Below the pieces are notes generated by a model. The model ran no database searches. It was not told the origin of the DNA and saw only the letters and a program-made list of their open reading frames with translations. Positions 38,803-47,763 of a stretch of 64,000 nt of DNA are shown in pieces. The translations under genes were made by a program, and so were the position numbers. Location of the stretch: NCBI RefSeq assembly GCF_029872055.1, contig NZ_JARXNQ010000003.1, positions 210,572 to 274,571 on the forward strand, given 5' to 3'. How positions within the stretch are numbered: the first letter of the stretch is position 1; every line of letters starts with the position of its first letter. Source of the stretch: Sulfurimonas sp. C5. GTDB lineage: Bacteria; Campylobacterota; Campylobacteria; Campylobacterales; Sulfurimonadaceae.

Positions 38803-39228
38803 TTAGTCTGTATATTTAGATATCAGCTGCATTAAACTCTCTTTAGGGAGTGCACCTGATACTCTTTCAACTTCTCTTCCATTTTTAAATACTATCAATG
38901 TCGGAATACTTCTGATCCCAAATCTAGCACCTAAATTTTGTTCATCTTCTGTATTTACTTTTGCAAATACAGCTTTGAGTGGAAAATGCTCGGCAGCTGC
39001 TGTGAAATTTGGAGCCATCATTTTACAAGGTCCGCACCATGGTGCCCAATAATCTACAATGACAGGTAATTCACTATTAACGATAAGTTCATCGAAGTTA
39101 GAGTTAGTTAGTTCAACAGGTTTTGTATCGAGTAGAGAGTTTTTACATTTACCGCAGTTTGCTTTTTTATAACTCTCTTTTTTAGGAACGTTATTCACGC
39201 TAAAACAATGAGGACATACTACTTTCAT
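38803..39228 (-). CDS. trxC: Thioredoxin 2 with N-terminal zinc ribbon
   Basis: 141 residues. Two CxxC pairs at the N-terminus (CPHC at 5-8, CGKC at 25-28) form a zinc site, and the thioredoxin active site WCGPC is at 64-68. This is the layout of TrxC, a stress-linked cytoplasmic thioredoxin. It ends the minus-strand run nrdA, 121-aa unknown, fliW, trxC, where it could serve as reductant for ribonucleotide reductase; that role is inference. Confidence 0.92.
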   Translation of the reverse strand: MKVVCPHCFSVNNVPKKESYKKANCGKCKNSLLDTKPVELTNSNFDELIVNSELPVIVDYWAPWCGPCKMMAPNFTAAAEHFPLKAVFAKVNTEDEQNLGARFGIRSIPTLIVFKNGREVERVSGALPKESLMQLISKYTD

Positions 39229-39238
39229 AATACTCTCC

Positions 39239-39622
39239 TTAGTTTTTAAATGATTCTATACTTTCAGCCATACCGTAGTCTGGATATTTTTTAGGATCTA
39301 AGATAGCTTGAGCTAAATAGTTGTTATCGAGATTAATAACAATAGGGGCTAAAAAATTTATTATCGATTTTTCAAGAGGTTTTTGAATGATTAAGATGTT
39401 ATATACACTTACAGTAGAGTTTTCATTTATCTCTAAAAGGGCTTTTACATCTGCAGGAAGGTCAAAGGCATATTCTCTAAGTAGATTTGGTCTAATAAGG
39501 GTAAATGATATATTTTCATCATTTACATCAACCATTGTTGAGAACAGTTCATCTATCTCTTTTATTTCTACGTTAGAAGTGTTTTCAAAACCGTACAAAG
39601 TACCTTTAATTTGATAAGCCAT
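39239..39622 (-). CDS. fliW: Flagellar assembly factor FliW
   Basis: 127 residues with the FliW pattern: IKGTLYGFENTSNVEIKEID, ISFTLIRPNLLREYAFDLP and the end NNYLAQAILDPKKYPD. FliW binds flagellin and, in other bacteria, restrains CsrA so that flagellin synthesis follows secretion. It lies downstream of nrdA and an unknown gene, far from the hook genes. Gaps to its neighbours are about 10 bases. Confidence 0.92.
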   Translation of the reverse strand: MAYQIKGTLYGFENTSNVEIKEIDELFSTMVDVNDENISFTLIRPNLLREYAFDLPADVKALLEINENSTVSVYNILIIQKPLEKSIINFLAPIVINLDNNYLAQAILDPKKYPDYGMAESIESFKN

Positions 39623-39632
39623 TGCTATCCTT

Positions 39633-39998
39633 TTAGAATTGTCCCTCTTGATATTTAAGGGTTTCAGAAATTATATATAAAGATGAGCTCTTTATAGCTG
39701 AAATATTATAACACGCCCCGATACCAAATGCAAACTTATTTTCATTAAAAAGGATGCTTATACCCTCTTCCATATCGATGAAGTTTAGTTGGTTATCTTC
39801 TACAAGGTTTGCAGCTTCTACACTGCTAAATAAAAACTCTACTGTAATCCAGTCGAATCCTCTAGCTTTGTCTTGTGTAGCTATAACAAGTTTGATCTCA
39901 AAAGGATTAACAACTTCAAGTTCACGAAGCTCTGCTCCTTTGAAGTTATCAAATCTATCTAAGAACTCTGCAAGAGCCGGTTGTGTTAGAGGTTTCAT
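39633..39998 (-). CDS. Hypothetical protein between nrdA and fliW
   Basis: 121 residues, no signal or membrane segment. It has alternating hydrophobic strands (FEIKLVIATQDKARGFDWITVEFLFSS, GISILFNENKFAFGIGACYN) that suggest a compact alpha/beta domain. It starts one base after the nrdA stop, so translation is coupled. No family recognised; in related genomes similar short proteins sit near fliW. Confidence 0.68.
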   Translation of the reverse strand: MKPLTQPALAEFLDRFDNFKGAELRELEVVNPFEIKLVIATQDKARGFDWITVEFLFSSVEAANLVEDNQLNFIDMEEGISILFNENKFAFGIGACYNISAIKSSSLYIISETLKYQEGQF

Positions 39999-39999
39999 T

Positions 40000-42366
40000 T
40001 TATTGACAGCCTACACATTCCATAGATCTGTCTTCAACATCGTTTTTCACTTCAGGAGACTGGCTTCTTAAGTAGTAAGTTGATTTTAGACCTAACTTCC
40101 ATGCTAACATATAGATTTCGTTAAGGTATTTACCGCTTGCTTTGTCAAGAGTGATAAAGATATTAAGAGATTGTCCTTGATCGATCCATTTTTGTCTGAT
40201 CGCTGCTGCTTTTACCAGGATAGTTTGGTTGAGATCATAAGCAGGAGTATAGTATGTCCAAGTCTCAGGCGAAAGTTTTGGAACAACTACAGGGATAAGT
40301 CCACTTAAGTTTTCTTCAAACCATTTACGTTTAAATACAGGCTCGATTGCTTGAGTAGTACCTGTTAAGATTGAAATAGAGCTTGTAGGTGCAACAGCCA
40401 TAAGGTAACCGTTTCTCATTCCCTGATTTTTAACTTTTGTACGTAATTCATCCCATTCGTAAGATGAAGCAAATAGTCCACCGCGATCAACTAAATTGAT
40501 CACTTCCGCATTTGCATGATCTTGAGGGAATACACCTTTAGACCATTTACTTCCTTCAAATTCCGGATAGCTTCCTTTTTCAGCCGCAAGATCAGAAGAA
40601 GCAGAGATAGCGTTATAACAAACAGCTTCCATAACTTCATCTACTTTATCAAAGTGTTGTTGACTTCCCCACTCTATTCCGGCTTCTGCTAACATTTGTG
40701 CTTCACCCATAACACCAAGACCGATTGAACGGCTTCTCATGTTAGTGCGTTTTACTTTTTCAACAGGGTAGAAGTTAAGATCAATAACGTTATCAAGTGC
40801 ACGGATGGCAGTAGGTACGATTCTGTCAATATCCTCTTTCGTATTGATGCGTGATAAGTTGATAGATGCTAAGTTACAAACAGCAGTTGCACCGTTTACT
40901 TTCTCTTTTTCAACAACAAAGATCTCTCTGCCGCCTAAAGTATCAAGAGCAGTTACTTTTTTTGCAGGCTTTTCTATACCGCTATCAACTTTAATAATCT
41001 CTTCTTCATCATAACTCTCATATGAACCGTCTTCAAAAATGAATTTAGTTTTATAGTAGTTAGGTTCTGTGTTTTGAAAGATTTCAGTACAAAGGTTAGA
41101 ACTTCTAATAACACCAAAGTGATCGTTTGGATTTGCACGGTTAGCATTATCTTTAAAACATAAAAATGGTGAACCTGTTTCAAAGTAAGATGTCAGAATC
41201 TTTTTCCAAAGGTCTTTAGCTTTTACTTTTTCTTTAACAAGAGCTTCATCATTTTCAAGTTCTATATAACGTTTTTCAAATGCGTCCCCGTAAAGCTCTG
41301 TTAATTCTCTTGTATCGTACGGATCAAATAGAGTCCAGATACTGTCTTCTTGTACACGCTTCATGAATAGATCGTTTATCCAAAGAGCAGGGAAAAGATC
41401 GTGTGCGCGACGACGCTCTTCACCAGAGTTCTTTTTAAGATCTAGGAAATCACTTACGTCTATATGCCATGGTTCAAGATAAACAGCAATAGCACCTTTT
41501 CTAGTTCCTAATTGATCAACTGCAATAGCAATATCGTTTGTTATTTTTAAAAACGGTACGGTTCCGCCTGCAGCATTTTTATGACCATCAATATACGAAC
41601 CCATTGAACGAACTTGAGTCCAATCCCAACCAATACCGCCACCAAATTTAGAAAGCATAGCCATCTCTTGGTAAGCATCAAAAATACCTTCGATGTTATC
41701 AGGAGTTGAACCAATGTAACATGAACTTAACTGGTGTCTTGTAGTTCTTGCATTTGAAAGTGTCGGTGTCGCCATCATAACTTCAAATTTAGAAATCATG
41801 TCGTAAAACTTGATTGCCCACTCTTCACGATTTTCTTCACGTTGTGCCAAGAACATTGCAATTGCCATAAACATATGTTGCGGTAACTCTATTGGAGAGT
41901 TTTGTCTGTCTTTGATTAGATATCTGTCATAAAGTGTTTTCACACCAAGATAGTTAAACTGTAAGTCACGTTCAGGTTTGATATGTTTTTCAAGTTTTTC
42001 AAGATCATACATATCTTTTAAACCTAAAAGGATACGACCCTCTTTTTCACCACGCTCAAAATATTTTTTCAGTGAACAATAACCAGTAAAGCCGTTTACT
42101 TCATGATATAAGTTATAAAGGAAAAGTCTAGCTGCAACAAATGTCCAGTTAGGAGCATCGATATCAATTTTATCTACAGCAGTTTTAATAAGTGTCTGCT
42201 GAATCTCTTTTGATGTGATACCATCACGGAAATGAAGTTGTGCATCAACTTCTAGCTCACTTTGGCTAACACCTTGTAAATCCTTTACGGCTGCAGAAGT
42301 GTACTTTTGAATTTTTGTTACATCTAATGGTTCTGTTCTTCCATTTCTTTTTATAACTGTTATCAT
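40000..42366 (-). CDS. nrdA: Ribonucleotide reductase class Ia alpha subunit
   Basis: 788 residues. N-terminal ATP-cone (MITVIKRNGRTEPLDVTKIQ), then the catalytic core with SNLCTEIFQ, the SMECVGCQ C-terminal redox pair, and YLMAVAPTSSISILTGTTQAIEPVF. It reduces ribonucleoside diphosphates using the radical from NrdB. AGGAA precedes the ATG. It heads nrdA, unknown, fliW, trxC. Its upstream gap carries a promoter-like sequence that recurs before a small membrane ORF. Confidence 0.95.
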   Translation of the reverse strand: MITVIKRNGRTEPLDVTKIQKYTSAAVKDLQGVSQSELEVDAQLHFRDGITSKEIQQTLIKTAVDKIDIDAPNWTFVAARLFLYNLYHEVNGFTGYCSLKKYFERGEKEGRILLGLKDMYDLEKLEKHIKPERDLQFNYLGVKTLYDRYLIKDRQNSPIELPQHMFMAIAMFLAQREENREEWAIKFYDMISKFEVMMATPTLSNARTTRHQLSSCYIGSTPDNIEGIFDAYQEMAMLSKFGGGIGWDWTQVRSMGSYIDGHKNAAGGTVPFLKITNDIAIAVDQLGTRKGAIAVYLEPWHIDVSDFLDLKKNSGEERRRAHDLFPALWINDLFMKRVQEDSIWTLFDPYDTRELTELYGDAFEKRYIELENDEALVKEKVKAKDLWKKILTSYFETGSPFLCFKDNANRANPNDHFGVIRSSNLCTEIFQNTEPNYYKTKFIFEDGSYESYDEEEIIKVDSGIEKPAKKVTALDTLGGREIFVVEKEKVNGATAVCNLASINLSRINTKEDIDRIVPTAIRALDNVIDLNFYPVEKVKRTNMRSRSIGLGVMGEAQMLAEAGIEWGSQQHFDKVDEVMEAVCYNAISASSDLAAEKGSYPEFEGSKWSKGVFPQDHANAEVINLVDRGGLFASSYEWDELRTKVKNQGMRNGYLMAVAPTSSISILTGTTQAIEPVFKRKWFEENLSGLIPVVVPKLSPETWTYYTPAYDLNQTILVKAAAIRQKWIDQGQSLNIFITLDKASGKYLNEIYMLAWKLGLKSTYYLRSQSPEVKNDVEDRSMECVGCQ

Positions 42367-42664
42367 GAATCGTTCCTAATATAATTGTGAATTCTTTAGT
42401 AAATAATTAGAAATTATTTAGTAAAAAACTACGTTAAATAATTTTGATTTTATCCACTGTAAACTTTAAAAATGATGAAATTATTTGGAAATTTATATAT
42501 ATAATTTGAGATAATATTTCAGATTATTTGTAACTTTATTTTGATAAAAATATCTAATGATTTTTTGTGAATATATTTAGTTGATAAATAGTTTTATTTT
42601 AGATTTTATTTAGAAAATTTATACAGAAATATAGTAAAAGTAGTTTGGAATTAGATTATAGAAG
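42367..42664. promoter_or_regulatory. nrdA upstream region with DnaA-box-like sites
   Basis: Very AT-rich, no gene. A box at 42450-42458 reads TTATCCACT on the plus strand (one mismatch to the E. coli DnaA box), and one at 42566-42574 reads ATATTCACA on the minus strand. In E. coli, nrdAB is controlled by DnaA boxes in its promoter, so control of nrdA by DnaA is plausible. The region also holds the first copy of a promoter-like repeat. Confidence 0.45.
42447..42487 (-). repeat. Promoter-like direct repeat, copy 1 (before nrdA)
   Basis: On the minus strand it reads TTTTTAAAGTTTACAGTGGATAAAAT over its promoter-like part. Most of the roughly 40-base unit recurs in copy 2 at 42828-42867. It lies 81-121 bases before nrdA and contains a TAAAAT -10-like box. 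Confidence 0.6.
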
Positions 42665-42799
42665 TTAGTTGATTTGATTTGTTGAAGATTTTTTTCTATG
42701 CATGTAATATAAAACTCCTGTGATTAAAATACTAATAGCAATAAGACTTATAGTCCCATCTTGAATATTAATGTTTATATTGAGTTCTTGGATATTCAT
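42665..42799 (-). CDS. 44-residue single-span membrane protein
   Basis: Start MNIQELNININIQDG, a hydrophobic segment TISLIAISILITGVLYYM (about 16-33), then a basic tail (HRKKSSTNQIN). AAGG lies six bases before the ATG, and a promoter-like repeat copy lies 29-68 bases upstream, both favouring a real gene despite its size. The basic end would stay in the cytoplasm. No family recognised; it might be a small regulatory or stress membrane peptide. Confidence 0.5.
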   Translation of the reverse strand: MNIQELNININIQDGTISLIAISILITGVLYYMHRKKSSTNQIN

Positions 42800-42827
42800 T
42801 GCTAACCTTGTATTGATATATAAAGCG

Positions 42828-42867
42828 ATTGTATCCATGCTAAACTTTAAAAAGAATGAAATTTTTG
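42828..42867 (-). repeat. Promoter-like direct repeat, copy 2 (before the 44-aa ORF)
   Basis: On the minus strand the promoter-like part reads TTTTTAAAGTTTAGCATGGATACAAT, differing from copy 1 mainly in the four bases before GGATA. It contains TACAAT as a -10 box and is placed to drive the 44-residue ORF. Confidence 0.6.
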
Positions 42868-42946
42868 TAAATATTATAGGTGTTTTGAATGTTTTTGGAG
42901 GAAAAGAAACTAAACTAACTAAAGCATTTTTATTATAATTTTACGG

Positions 42947-42975
42947 GCAAAAGATTTTCTATAAAAAATCTTTGC
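42947..42975 (-). terminator. Hairpin after purB
   Basis: On the minus strand GCAAAGATTTT pairs with AAAATCTTTTGC (one bulge) about 18 bases after the purB stop. It is AT-rich but long enough to end the purB transcript. Confidence 0.5.
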
Positions 42976-42992
42976 ACCTATAAAATATATAT

Positions 42993-44321
42993 TTAGCCAA
43001 ATACTCTTTTGAAGATAGCATCAACATTTTTAGTGTAGTAATCGTAATTGAAACACTCACGGATTTGCTCTTCAGATAGTTTACTTCTTAGTTCATCATC
43101 TGCTAAAAGGTGGTTAAGATATAATGACTCACCGTCTTCATTTGTAGTTGGTTTTCCTTGACCAATTTCTTCCCATACTTTCATTGCATTTCTTTGAACG
43201 ATTCTGTATGCGTCTTCACGGCTTACACCCTGTTTTGGAAGTTCAAGCAATACTCTTTGAGAGAAAACTAACCCACCAGTAAGGTTTAGGTTTTTCATCA
43301 TATTTTCTGGCATAACAGTTAGATTAGCAATAACACTGTTCATACGGTGAAGCATAAAGTCTGTTGTAATGAATGCATCCGGTAACCAAAATCTTTCAGT
43401 TGAAGAGTGAGAGATATCTCTTTCGTGCCATAATGCTACGTTTTCCATTGCAGGTATAGAGTATGCTCTAATCATTCTACAAAGACCTGTAATGTTTTCT
43501 GTAAGAATTGGATTACGTTTGTGTGGCATTGCAGAAGAACCTTTTTGTCCTTTTGCAAAATACTCTTCTGCTTCATAAACTTCTGTTCTTTGTAAATGTC
43601 TAACTTGAACAGCAAACTTTTCAACTGAAGAAGCAAGTAATCCTAAAGCAGTTGCAAGTCTTGCATATCTGTCACGGTGAACAACCTGGTTTGAACAAGG
43701 CTCAGGTTTTAAACCTAATTCTGCCATTGCTAATTCTTCAAGTTCTAATGGAGCGTGAGCAAAGTTACCCATTGCACCAGAGATTTGACCTACAGAGATA
43801 ACTTCCATAGTCTCTTCAAGATTTTTTAGGTGACGTGCAACTTCATCGTACCATACTGCTAAAGTTAAACCAAATGTAATTGGCTCACCATGAATACCAT
43901 GAGAACGTCCAACCATTAAAGTAAATTTATGTTCTTCAGCACGTTTTTTAATAGACTCCATTAACATCTTTACATCTTCGATGATGATTGTTAAAGAATC
44001 TCTCATTTGTAAAGCTACACCAGTATCAACTGCATCTGAAGATGTCATACCGTAGTGGAACCAACGTGATTCATCACCAAGTGATTCTGATACAGATGTA
44101 TTAAAAGCAATTAAGTCATGTTTTGTAACCGCTTCGATCTCTTCAATTCTTTCAACTGAGAATGTAGCGTTTTCTACAATTTTTTTACAATCTTCATCAG
44201 GAATAAGTCCAAGTTTATTCCAAGCTTTTACAGCTGCTTTTTCAACTTCTAGCCACGCAGCATATCTAGCGTGTTGAGTCCAATGTTTAGTCATCTCTTC
44301 ACGAGCGTATCTTTCTACCAT
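42993..44321 (-). CDS. purB: Adenylosuccinate lyase
   Basis: 442 residues. The superfamily signature GSSAMPHKRNPI holds the flexible catalytic loop, and the second His lies in MVGRSHGIHGEP. It acts twice in purine synthesis, releasing fumarate from SAICAR and adenylosuccinate. AAGGG precedes the ATG. It stands alone, divergent from the RluA-family gene. Confidence 0.96.
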   Translation of the reverse strand: MVERYAREEMTKHWTQHARYAAWLEVEKAAVKAWNKLGLIPDEDCKKIVENATFSVERIEEIEAVTKHDLIAFNTSVSESLGDESRWFHYGMTSSDAVDTGVALQMRDSLTIIIEDVKMLMESIKKRAEEHKFTLMVGRSHGIHGEPITFGLTLAVWYDEVARHLKNLEETMEVISVGQISGAMGNFAHAPLELEELAMAELGLKPEPCSNQVVHRDRYARLATALGLLASSVEKFAVQVRHLQRTEVYEAEEYFAKGQKGSSAMPHKRNPILTENITGLCRMIRAYSIPAMENVALWHERDISHSSTERFWLPDAFITTDFMLHRMNSVIANLTVMPENMMKNLNLTGGLVFSQRVLLELPKQGVSREDAYRIVQRNAMKVWEEIGQGKPTTNEDGESLYLNHLLADDELRSKLSEEQIRECFNYDYYTKNVDAIFKRVFG

Positions 44322-44402
44322 ATATAACCCTTCTATAATATGTTATCATTCGCATAATTTAAATATCGAATTTTACAGTAATAATGATGAAAGAGGGATT
44401 AA

Positions 44403-45320
44403 TTGCCATTTGTAATTGAGAAGTTTTCCGTAGAGAAAAAACAAAGACTGTTTCTATTTCTAATGAAAGAGCTAGGCTATACTCAAAAAGAAGCACAGCG
44501 ACTTATTGCAAAAGGAAGAGTGGCTTACAATGGGGATGTAGTTACTAAAGCATCAGAGGAAGTTGAAGGTGAAATAGAGTTTATCCATTTTGAACCAGTT
44601 ACGAAAGGATTGAAACCTATATATATAGAAAAGGAATTTGTAGTTTTCGATAAGCCAAGCGGAGTACTTATTCACCCACAAAATAGAAATACTGAATATT
44701 CATTAATAGATGAATTGAAATATCAATACGGTAAAGATGCAAATATTACACATAGAATAGATAAAGAGACCAGTGGTCTTGTACTCTGTGCTACAAATAA
44801 ACAAAGCGAAAAAGATATTAAGATAATGTTTCAAGAGAGAGATATGAAAAAAACATATCTTGCTATGGTACATGGAGAGTTTAAAGAGGAAATGATCGTA
44901 GAAGCTCCCCTACTTCGTTATCAAGATAAAAACTCTGCATTAATAAGAATGGTAGTTAAAGTTGATGAAAAAGGAAAAGCTTCTAAAACATCTTTTAAAC
45001 CGTTAAAGTATTTTAAAGAGTTAGATATGACTCTAGTAGAGTGTAAACCACATACCGGAAGACAACATCAAATACGTGTTCATTTGTTTCACGTGAAACA
45101 TCCAATAGTTGGTGATCCTGTTTACGGTCAAAAAGAGGAAGATTTAGTTCGCTATTTAGATCGAGAGCTTACAGATGAAGAGAGAAAAGTTTTAAGCGGA
45201 GCATCAAGATTATTATTACATGCACATGAACTAGAATTCGAACTTTATAATCACACATATAAAATCAAGAGTGAAGTTGATTTTGAAAAACTTTCTTTAG
45301 AACTTCTAGGATGTGAATAA
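44403..45320 (+). CDS. RluA-family pseudouridine synthase
   Basis: 305 residues from a TTG start with GAGGG five bases upstream. An S4-like RNA-binding segment lies at about 18-50 (TQKEAQRLIAKGRVAYNGD), and the catalytic Asp120 is in HRIDKETSGLVL. The C-terminal HTGRQHQIRVHLFHVKHPIVGDP is the third family motif. The target, 23S rRNA or tRNA, is not decided. A perfect parS site is embedded in codons for LFHVKH of that motif. A terminator follows 62 bases downstream. Confidence 0.92.
   Translation: MPFVIEKFSVEKKQRLFLFLMKELGYTQKEAQRLIAKGRVAYNGDVVTKASEEVEGEIEFIHFEPVTKGLKPIYIEKEFVVFDKPSGVLIHPQNRNTEYSLIDELKYQYGKDANITHRIDKETSGLVLCATNKQSEKDIKIMFQERDMKKTYLAMVHGEFKEEMIVEAPLLRYQDKNSALIRMVVKVDEKGKASKTSFKPLKYFKELDMTLVECKPHTGRQHQIRVHLFHVKHPIVGDPVYGQKEEDLVRYLDRELTDEERKVLSGASRLLLHAHELEFELYNHTYKIKSEVDFEKLSLELLGCE
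45085..45100. other. parS centromere site inside the RluA-family gene
   Basis: TGTTTCACGTGAAACA, a perfect 16-bp palindrome identical to the general bacterial ParB-binding site. It encodes L-F-H-V-K-H in the conserved third motif of the enzyme. It lies about 7 kb from the dnaA-ruvC gap. Confidence 0.85.
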
Positions 45321-45381
45321 CTTTTATAGCTTGAACATATCAAAATGAAAAGTTAAACTTATAATAGAAAATAATTTTTAT

Positions 45382-45405
45382 AAAGCCCTGAAAATAGGGT
45401 TTTTA
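45382..45405 (+). terminator. Terminator of the RluA-family gene
   Basis: AAAGCCCT and AGGGTTTT pair (one G-T) with a GAAAAT loop, followed by further T residues. Classic intrinsic terminator on the plus strand. Confidence 0.72.
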
Positions 45406-45501
45406 AGCATGCTTTTATACATCTATATAAGCTAATATTTATATAAAAAAACTCTTAAATATAGAAGAAATTTTGAAATTCATTCAAAGTTATACATAAT
45501 A

Positions 45502-45532
45502 TAATTCACATATTAGAACAATGTGTGAATAA
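45502..45532. promoter_or_regulatory. DnaA-box pair in a 357-base gap
   Basis: TAATTCACA at 45502-45510 (plus) and a perfect TTATTCACA at 45524-45532 (minus strand) lie 13 bases apart in the gap 45321-45677, which holds no protein gene. The second box is part of a GTGTG / CACAC inverted repeat. A TATAAT at 45500-45505 precedes them. It may be a DnaA reservoir or a control site for a small RNA. Confidence 0.45.
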
Positions 45533-45647
45533 TACACACTCGTAACAAATTTTAATATTTTTTTTCGATTATAAGTTACTTTAAGTAATGAAAGGTAAAA
45601 AGTAAAAATAGATTTTTTTAAGATTAGTCAGGTATTATTACATTCAT

Positions 45648-45680
45648 AGACGACCTCCCTGGTGTGTTGGTCGTCTTTTA
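45648..45680 (+). terminator. Orphan terminator hairpin
   Basis: AGACGACC and GGTCGTCT form a perfect 8-bp stem with a 13-base loop and a TTTTA tail on the plus strand. The RluA-family gene already has its own terminator 250 bases earlier, so this one may end an unseen plus-strand transcript. It overlaps the stop codon of the converging 81-aa gene and may serve both. Confidence 0.68.
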
Positions 45681-45923
45681 TACTTCGTTGTATCTTTTAA
45701 TGATTTTTTTCACGCGAGAACGGAGGTTTTTAATAGCATCTGTACTTGTATTTCCATCTACTGCTAAATTTTCAAAATCATCACCTAGCTGTGCTTTTGC
45801 TATCCAACCAATTTTATCATGGTATTTAATCCCTACAAAACGAACATCGCCAAAATGAGATTTACACAGTTTATAAACCTCTTTGATTCTGTCTGCGTCA
45901 GTTTTTTCTTTTTTTATTGCCAT
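45678..45923 (-). CDS. Hypothetical 81-residue protein
   Basis: 81 residues, basic at both ends (MAIKKEKTDADRIKEVYKLC and LRSRVKKIIKRYNEV) with a middle beta-like part FVGIKYHDKIGWIAKAQLGDDF. No signal or membrane segment. AGGAGAAATT lies before the ATG. A 34-aa membrane ORF ends 16 bases upstream, so the two may be cotranscribed. No family recognised. Confidence 0.68.
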   Translation of the reverse strand: MAIKKEKTDADRIKEVYKLCKSHFGDVRFVGIKYHDKIGWIAKAQLGDDFENLAVDGNTSTDAIKNLRSRVKKIIKRYNEV

Positions 45924-45939
45924 AATTTCTCCTTTTTAA

Positions 45940-46044
45940 TTAATCTTCTTTAACTGCAGCATATAAAAAGCCGCCTACACCTACAGCAAATACTATAACA
46001 ACAACTATTACTTCAAATATATCTACACTTGTAAAATCACCCAT
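45940..46044 (-). CDS. 34-residue single-span membrane protein
   Basis: MGDFTSVDIFEVIVVVIVFAV and GVGGFLYAAVKED form one hydrophobic span with an acidic start and end. GAGGA lies just before the ATG. It precedes the 81-aa hypothetical gene by 16 bases. Its form recalls short subunits or stabilisers of respiratory complexes, such as CcoQ-like peptides, but no motif supports a specific name. Confidence 0.55.
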   Translation of the reverse strand: MGDFTSVDIFEVIVVVIVFAVGVGGFLYAAVKED

Positions 46045-46138
46045 GATTCCTCTTTATTATATAATGATTATTTTTAAATGATTATACAAGAGAATAATCA
46101 ATAGATTGTTGTAGAAGGAAAAGAGGATGAGCTAATCT

Positions 46139-47224
46139 TTAAGATTGTTTCATCTCTTCTTGAGTTTTTTCTTTGAGTTGACCACATGCAGCGCTGATGT
46201 CTATACCTTTAGAATCACGTATTGTAGATAATAAGCCATGTTTTATAAGATATTCTTGGAATTTATGCATATCCTCATAGCTAGGGCGTTCATAATCACT
46301 TCCCGGATATGGATTAAAATAGATAAGATTTACTTTTGCTTTGATTCCAGAGAGCAGTTTAACAAGTTTTTTTGCACTTCCAAGATCATCATTTTTGTTT
46401 TTAATAACTAAATATTCAAACATAACGCGTTTTCTTGTGTCAATTGGAAAACGTTTTACCGCATCTATAATAGAGTTAATGTTATGCGCCTTATTCATAG
46501 GAATAAGTTCAGTTCTAAGAGCATCATCAACTGCATGAAGTGAAATTGCAATGTGAACACCTAGATCCATCTTTCCTAGAGCATCTATTTTATTGCTCAA
46601 ACCACTCGTACTAACAGTTTGTCGTTTGCCCGATATAGACAGACCGTCATCCTCTTTAAATATCTCTATGGCTTTTGCCAGGTTATCTAAGTTATCTAAC
46701 GGTTCTCCCATACCCATATATACTATATTGATTTTACGGTTATGTTTGTGTTCGTTATCACGTTTGAGATTTACTACCTGAGCTACAATCTCCCCAGCTG
46801 TAAGATCGCGTGTAAAACCGCCTTTAGCCGTTAAACAAAATGCACACCCTACTTTACATCCTACTTGTGTTGATACACAGATAGTATATTTTGCTTCTTG
46901 AATGAGTTTCCCATCTTCATCGAACTGGTCCTCTTTCATTTTAAGCCAAACAGCTTCAACCGTTTTGCCGTCTTGGAGTTCAAAAAGATATTTGATTGTA
47001 CCATCACTCGATTCCTCTTTACGTACAATCTTCATAGGATTAACAATGTATTTTTCTGCTAACTCTTCTTTGAGATTTTTAGGAATGTTTTTCATCTCTT
47101 CAAAGCTTTGCGCATACTGGTGATAGAGCCAGCCATATATCTGTTTTGCTCTAAATGATGGTTTTACAAGCTCACTAAGCTCTTTTAACGTAAAATCGTA
47201 AAGCGATTGTTTTATGTTAGTCAT
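46139..47224 (-). CDS. rlmN: Dual-specificity 23S rRNA/tRNA adenine-C2 methyltransferase
   Basis: 361 residues. The radical-SAM cluster cysteines are C123, C127 and C130 (CKVGCAFC). The family signature [10 protein letters not shown] and the late Cys in ISAACGQLK, needed for the methyl-transfer intermediate, are present. It methylates A2503 of 23S rRNA and A37 of some tRNAs. The start overlaps the preceding stop (ATGA). It is the last gene of hisF, nitroreductase, nucleoside phosphorylase, rlmN. Confidence 0.95.
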   Translation of the reverse strand: MTNIKQSLYDFTLKELSELVKPSFRAKQIYGWLYHQYAQSFEEMKNIPKNLKEELAEKYIVNPMKIVRKEESSDGTIKYLFELQDGKTVEAVWLKMKEDQFDEDGKLIQEAKYTICVSTQVGCKVGCAFCLTAKGGFTRDLTAGEIVAQVVNLKRDNEHKHNRKINIVYMGMGEPLDNLDNLAKAIEIFKEDDGLSISGKRQTVSTSGLSNKIDALGKMDLGVHIAISLHAVDDALRTELIPMNKAHNINSIIDAVKRFPIDTRKRVMFEYLVIKNKNDDLGSAKKLVKLLSGIKAKVNLIYFNPYPGSDYERPSYEDMHKFQEYLIKHGLLSTIRDSKGIDISAACGQLKEKTQEEMKQS

Positions 47225-47763
47225 CTTTGTGTTAGTTCCTTGATGCGTCTTTTAGTATGCTCTTCTAGTAGCTTTTTTGCTTTTTCATGGTTTTGTATAA
47301 AGTCTTTATGTGCATTTTCATCAGTATAATTTGTAACACAAAATACACCACCTGCTGGAATATTAAACTCTTTTGCGATCTGTAAAACGGAAAAAAATTC
47401 CATGTTTTCTATACCTATTCCATAGTTTAAAAACTTTGCTGTTTTCTCTTTACACGTACTTATATAATTTGAACTATTCACAATAACATCTTTTTTTTCT
47501 TCAATGTTAGTAGATACTACATTGTCAATAGGTGTATAAGCACAGTTGTCTAAAAATGCAAGTTCAATGTTAGCTGCTGTTTTACTCTCTATAATGTCAA
47601 ATATATTTGCTTGACCGTAACTGCCTGCAGTCCCTACAAAGAGTAAAAATTCAGGTTTATCAAACAAACAAAGACGTGTTATATTCATTGCAGTTTCAAC
47701 AAGCCCTACTCCCATAGGAGTTGCAAAATCAAATGTTTCGTTGTTCCCTGCACATATGATCAT
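47221..47763 (-). CDS. Short nucleoside phosphorylase-family protein
   Basis: 180 residues, shorter than typical MtnN or PNP (about 230). The phosphate/nucleoside site segments [30 protein letters not shown] and [13 protein letters not shown] match the PNP_UDP family, including the ENMEF purine-ribose motif. The N-terminal strand of the family is shortened. Activity on purine nucleosides or methylthioadenosine is possible. It overlaps both neighbours by four bases (ATGA). Confidence 0.8.
   Translation of the reverse strand: MIICAGNNETFDFATPMGVGLVETAMNITRLCLFDKPEFLLFVGTAGSYGQANIFDIIESKTAANIELAFLDNCAYTPIDNVVSTNIEEKKDVIVNSSNYISTCKEKTAKFLNYGIGIENMEFFSVLQIAKEFNIPAGGVFCVTNYTDENAHKDFIQNHEKAKKLLEEHTKRRIKELTQR

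Noticed and set aside
42384..42392. TGTGAATTC as a DnaA box near nrdA
   Set aside because: Only seven of nine bases match, which is common by chance in such AT-rich DNA.
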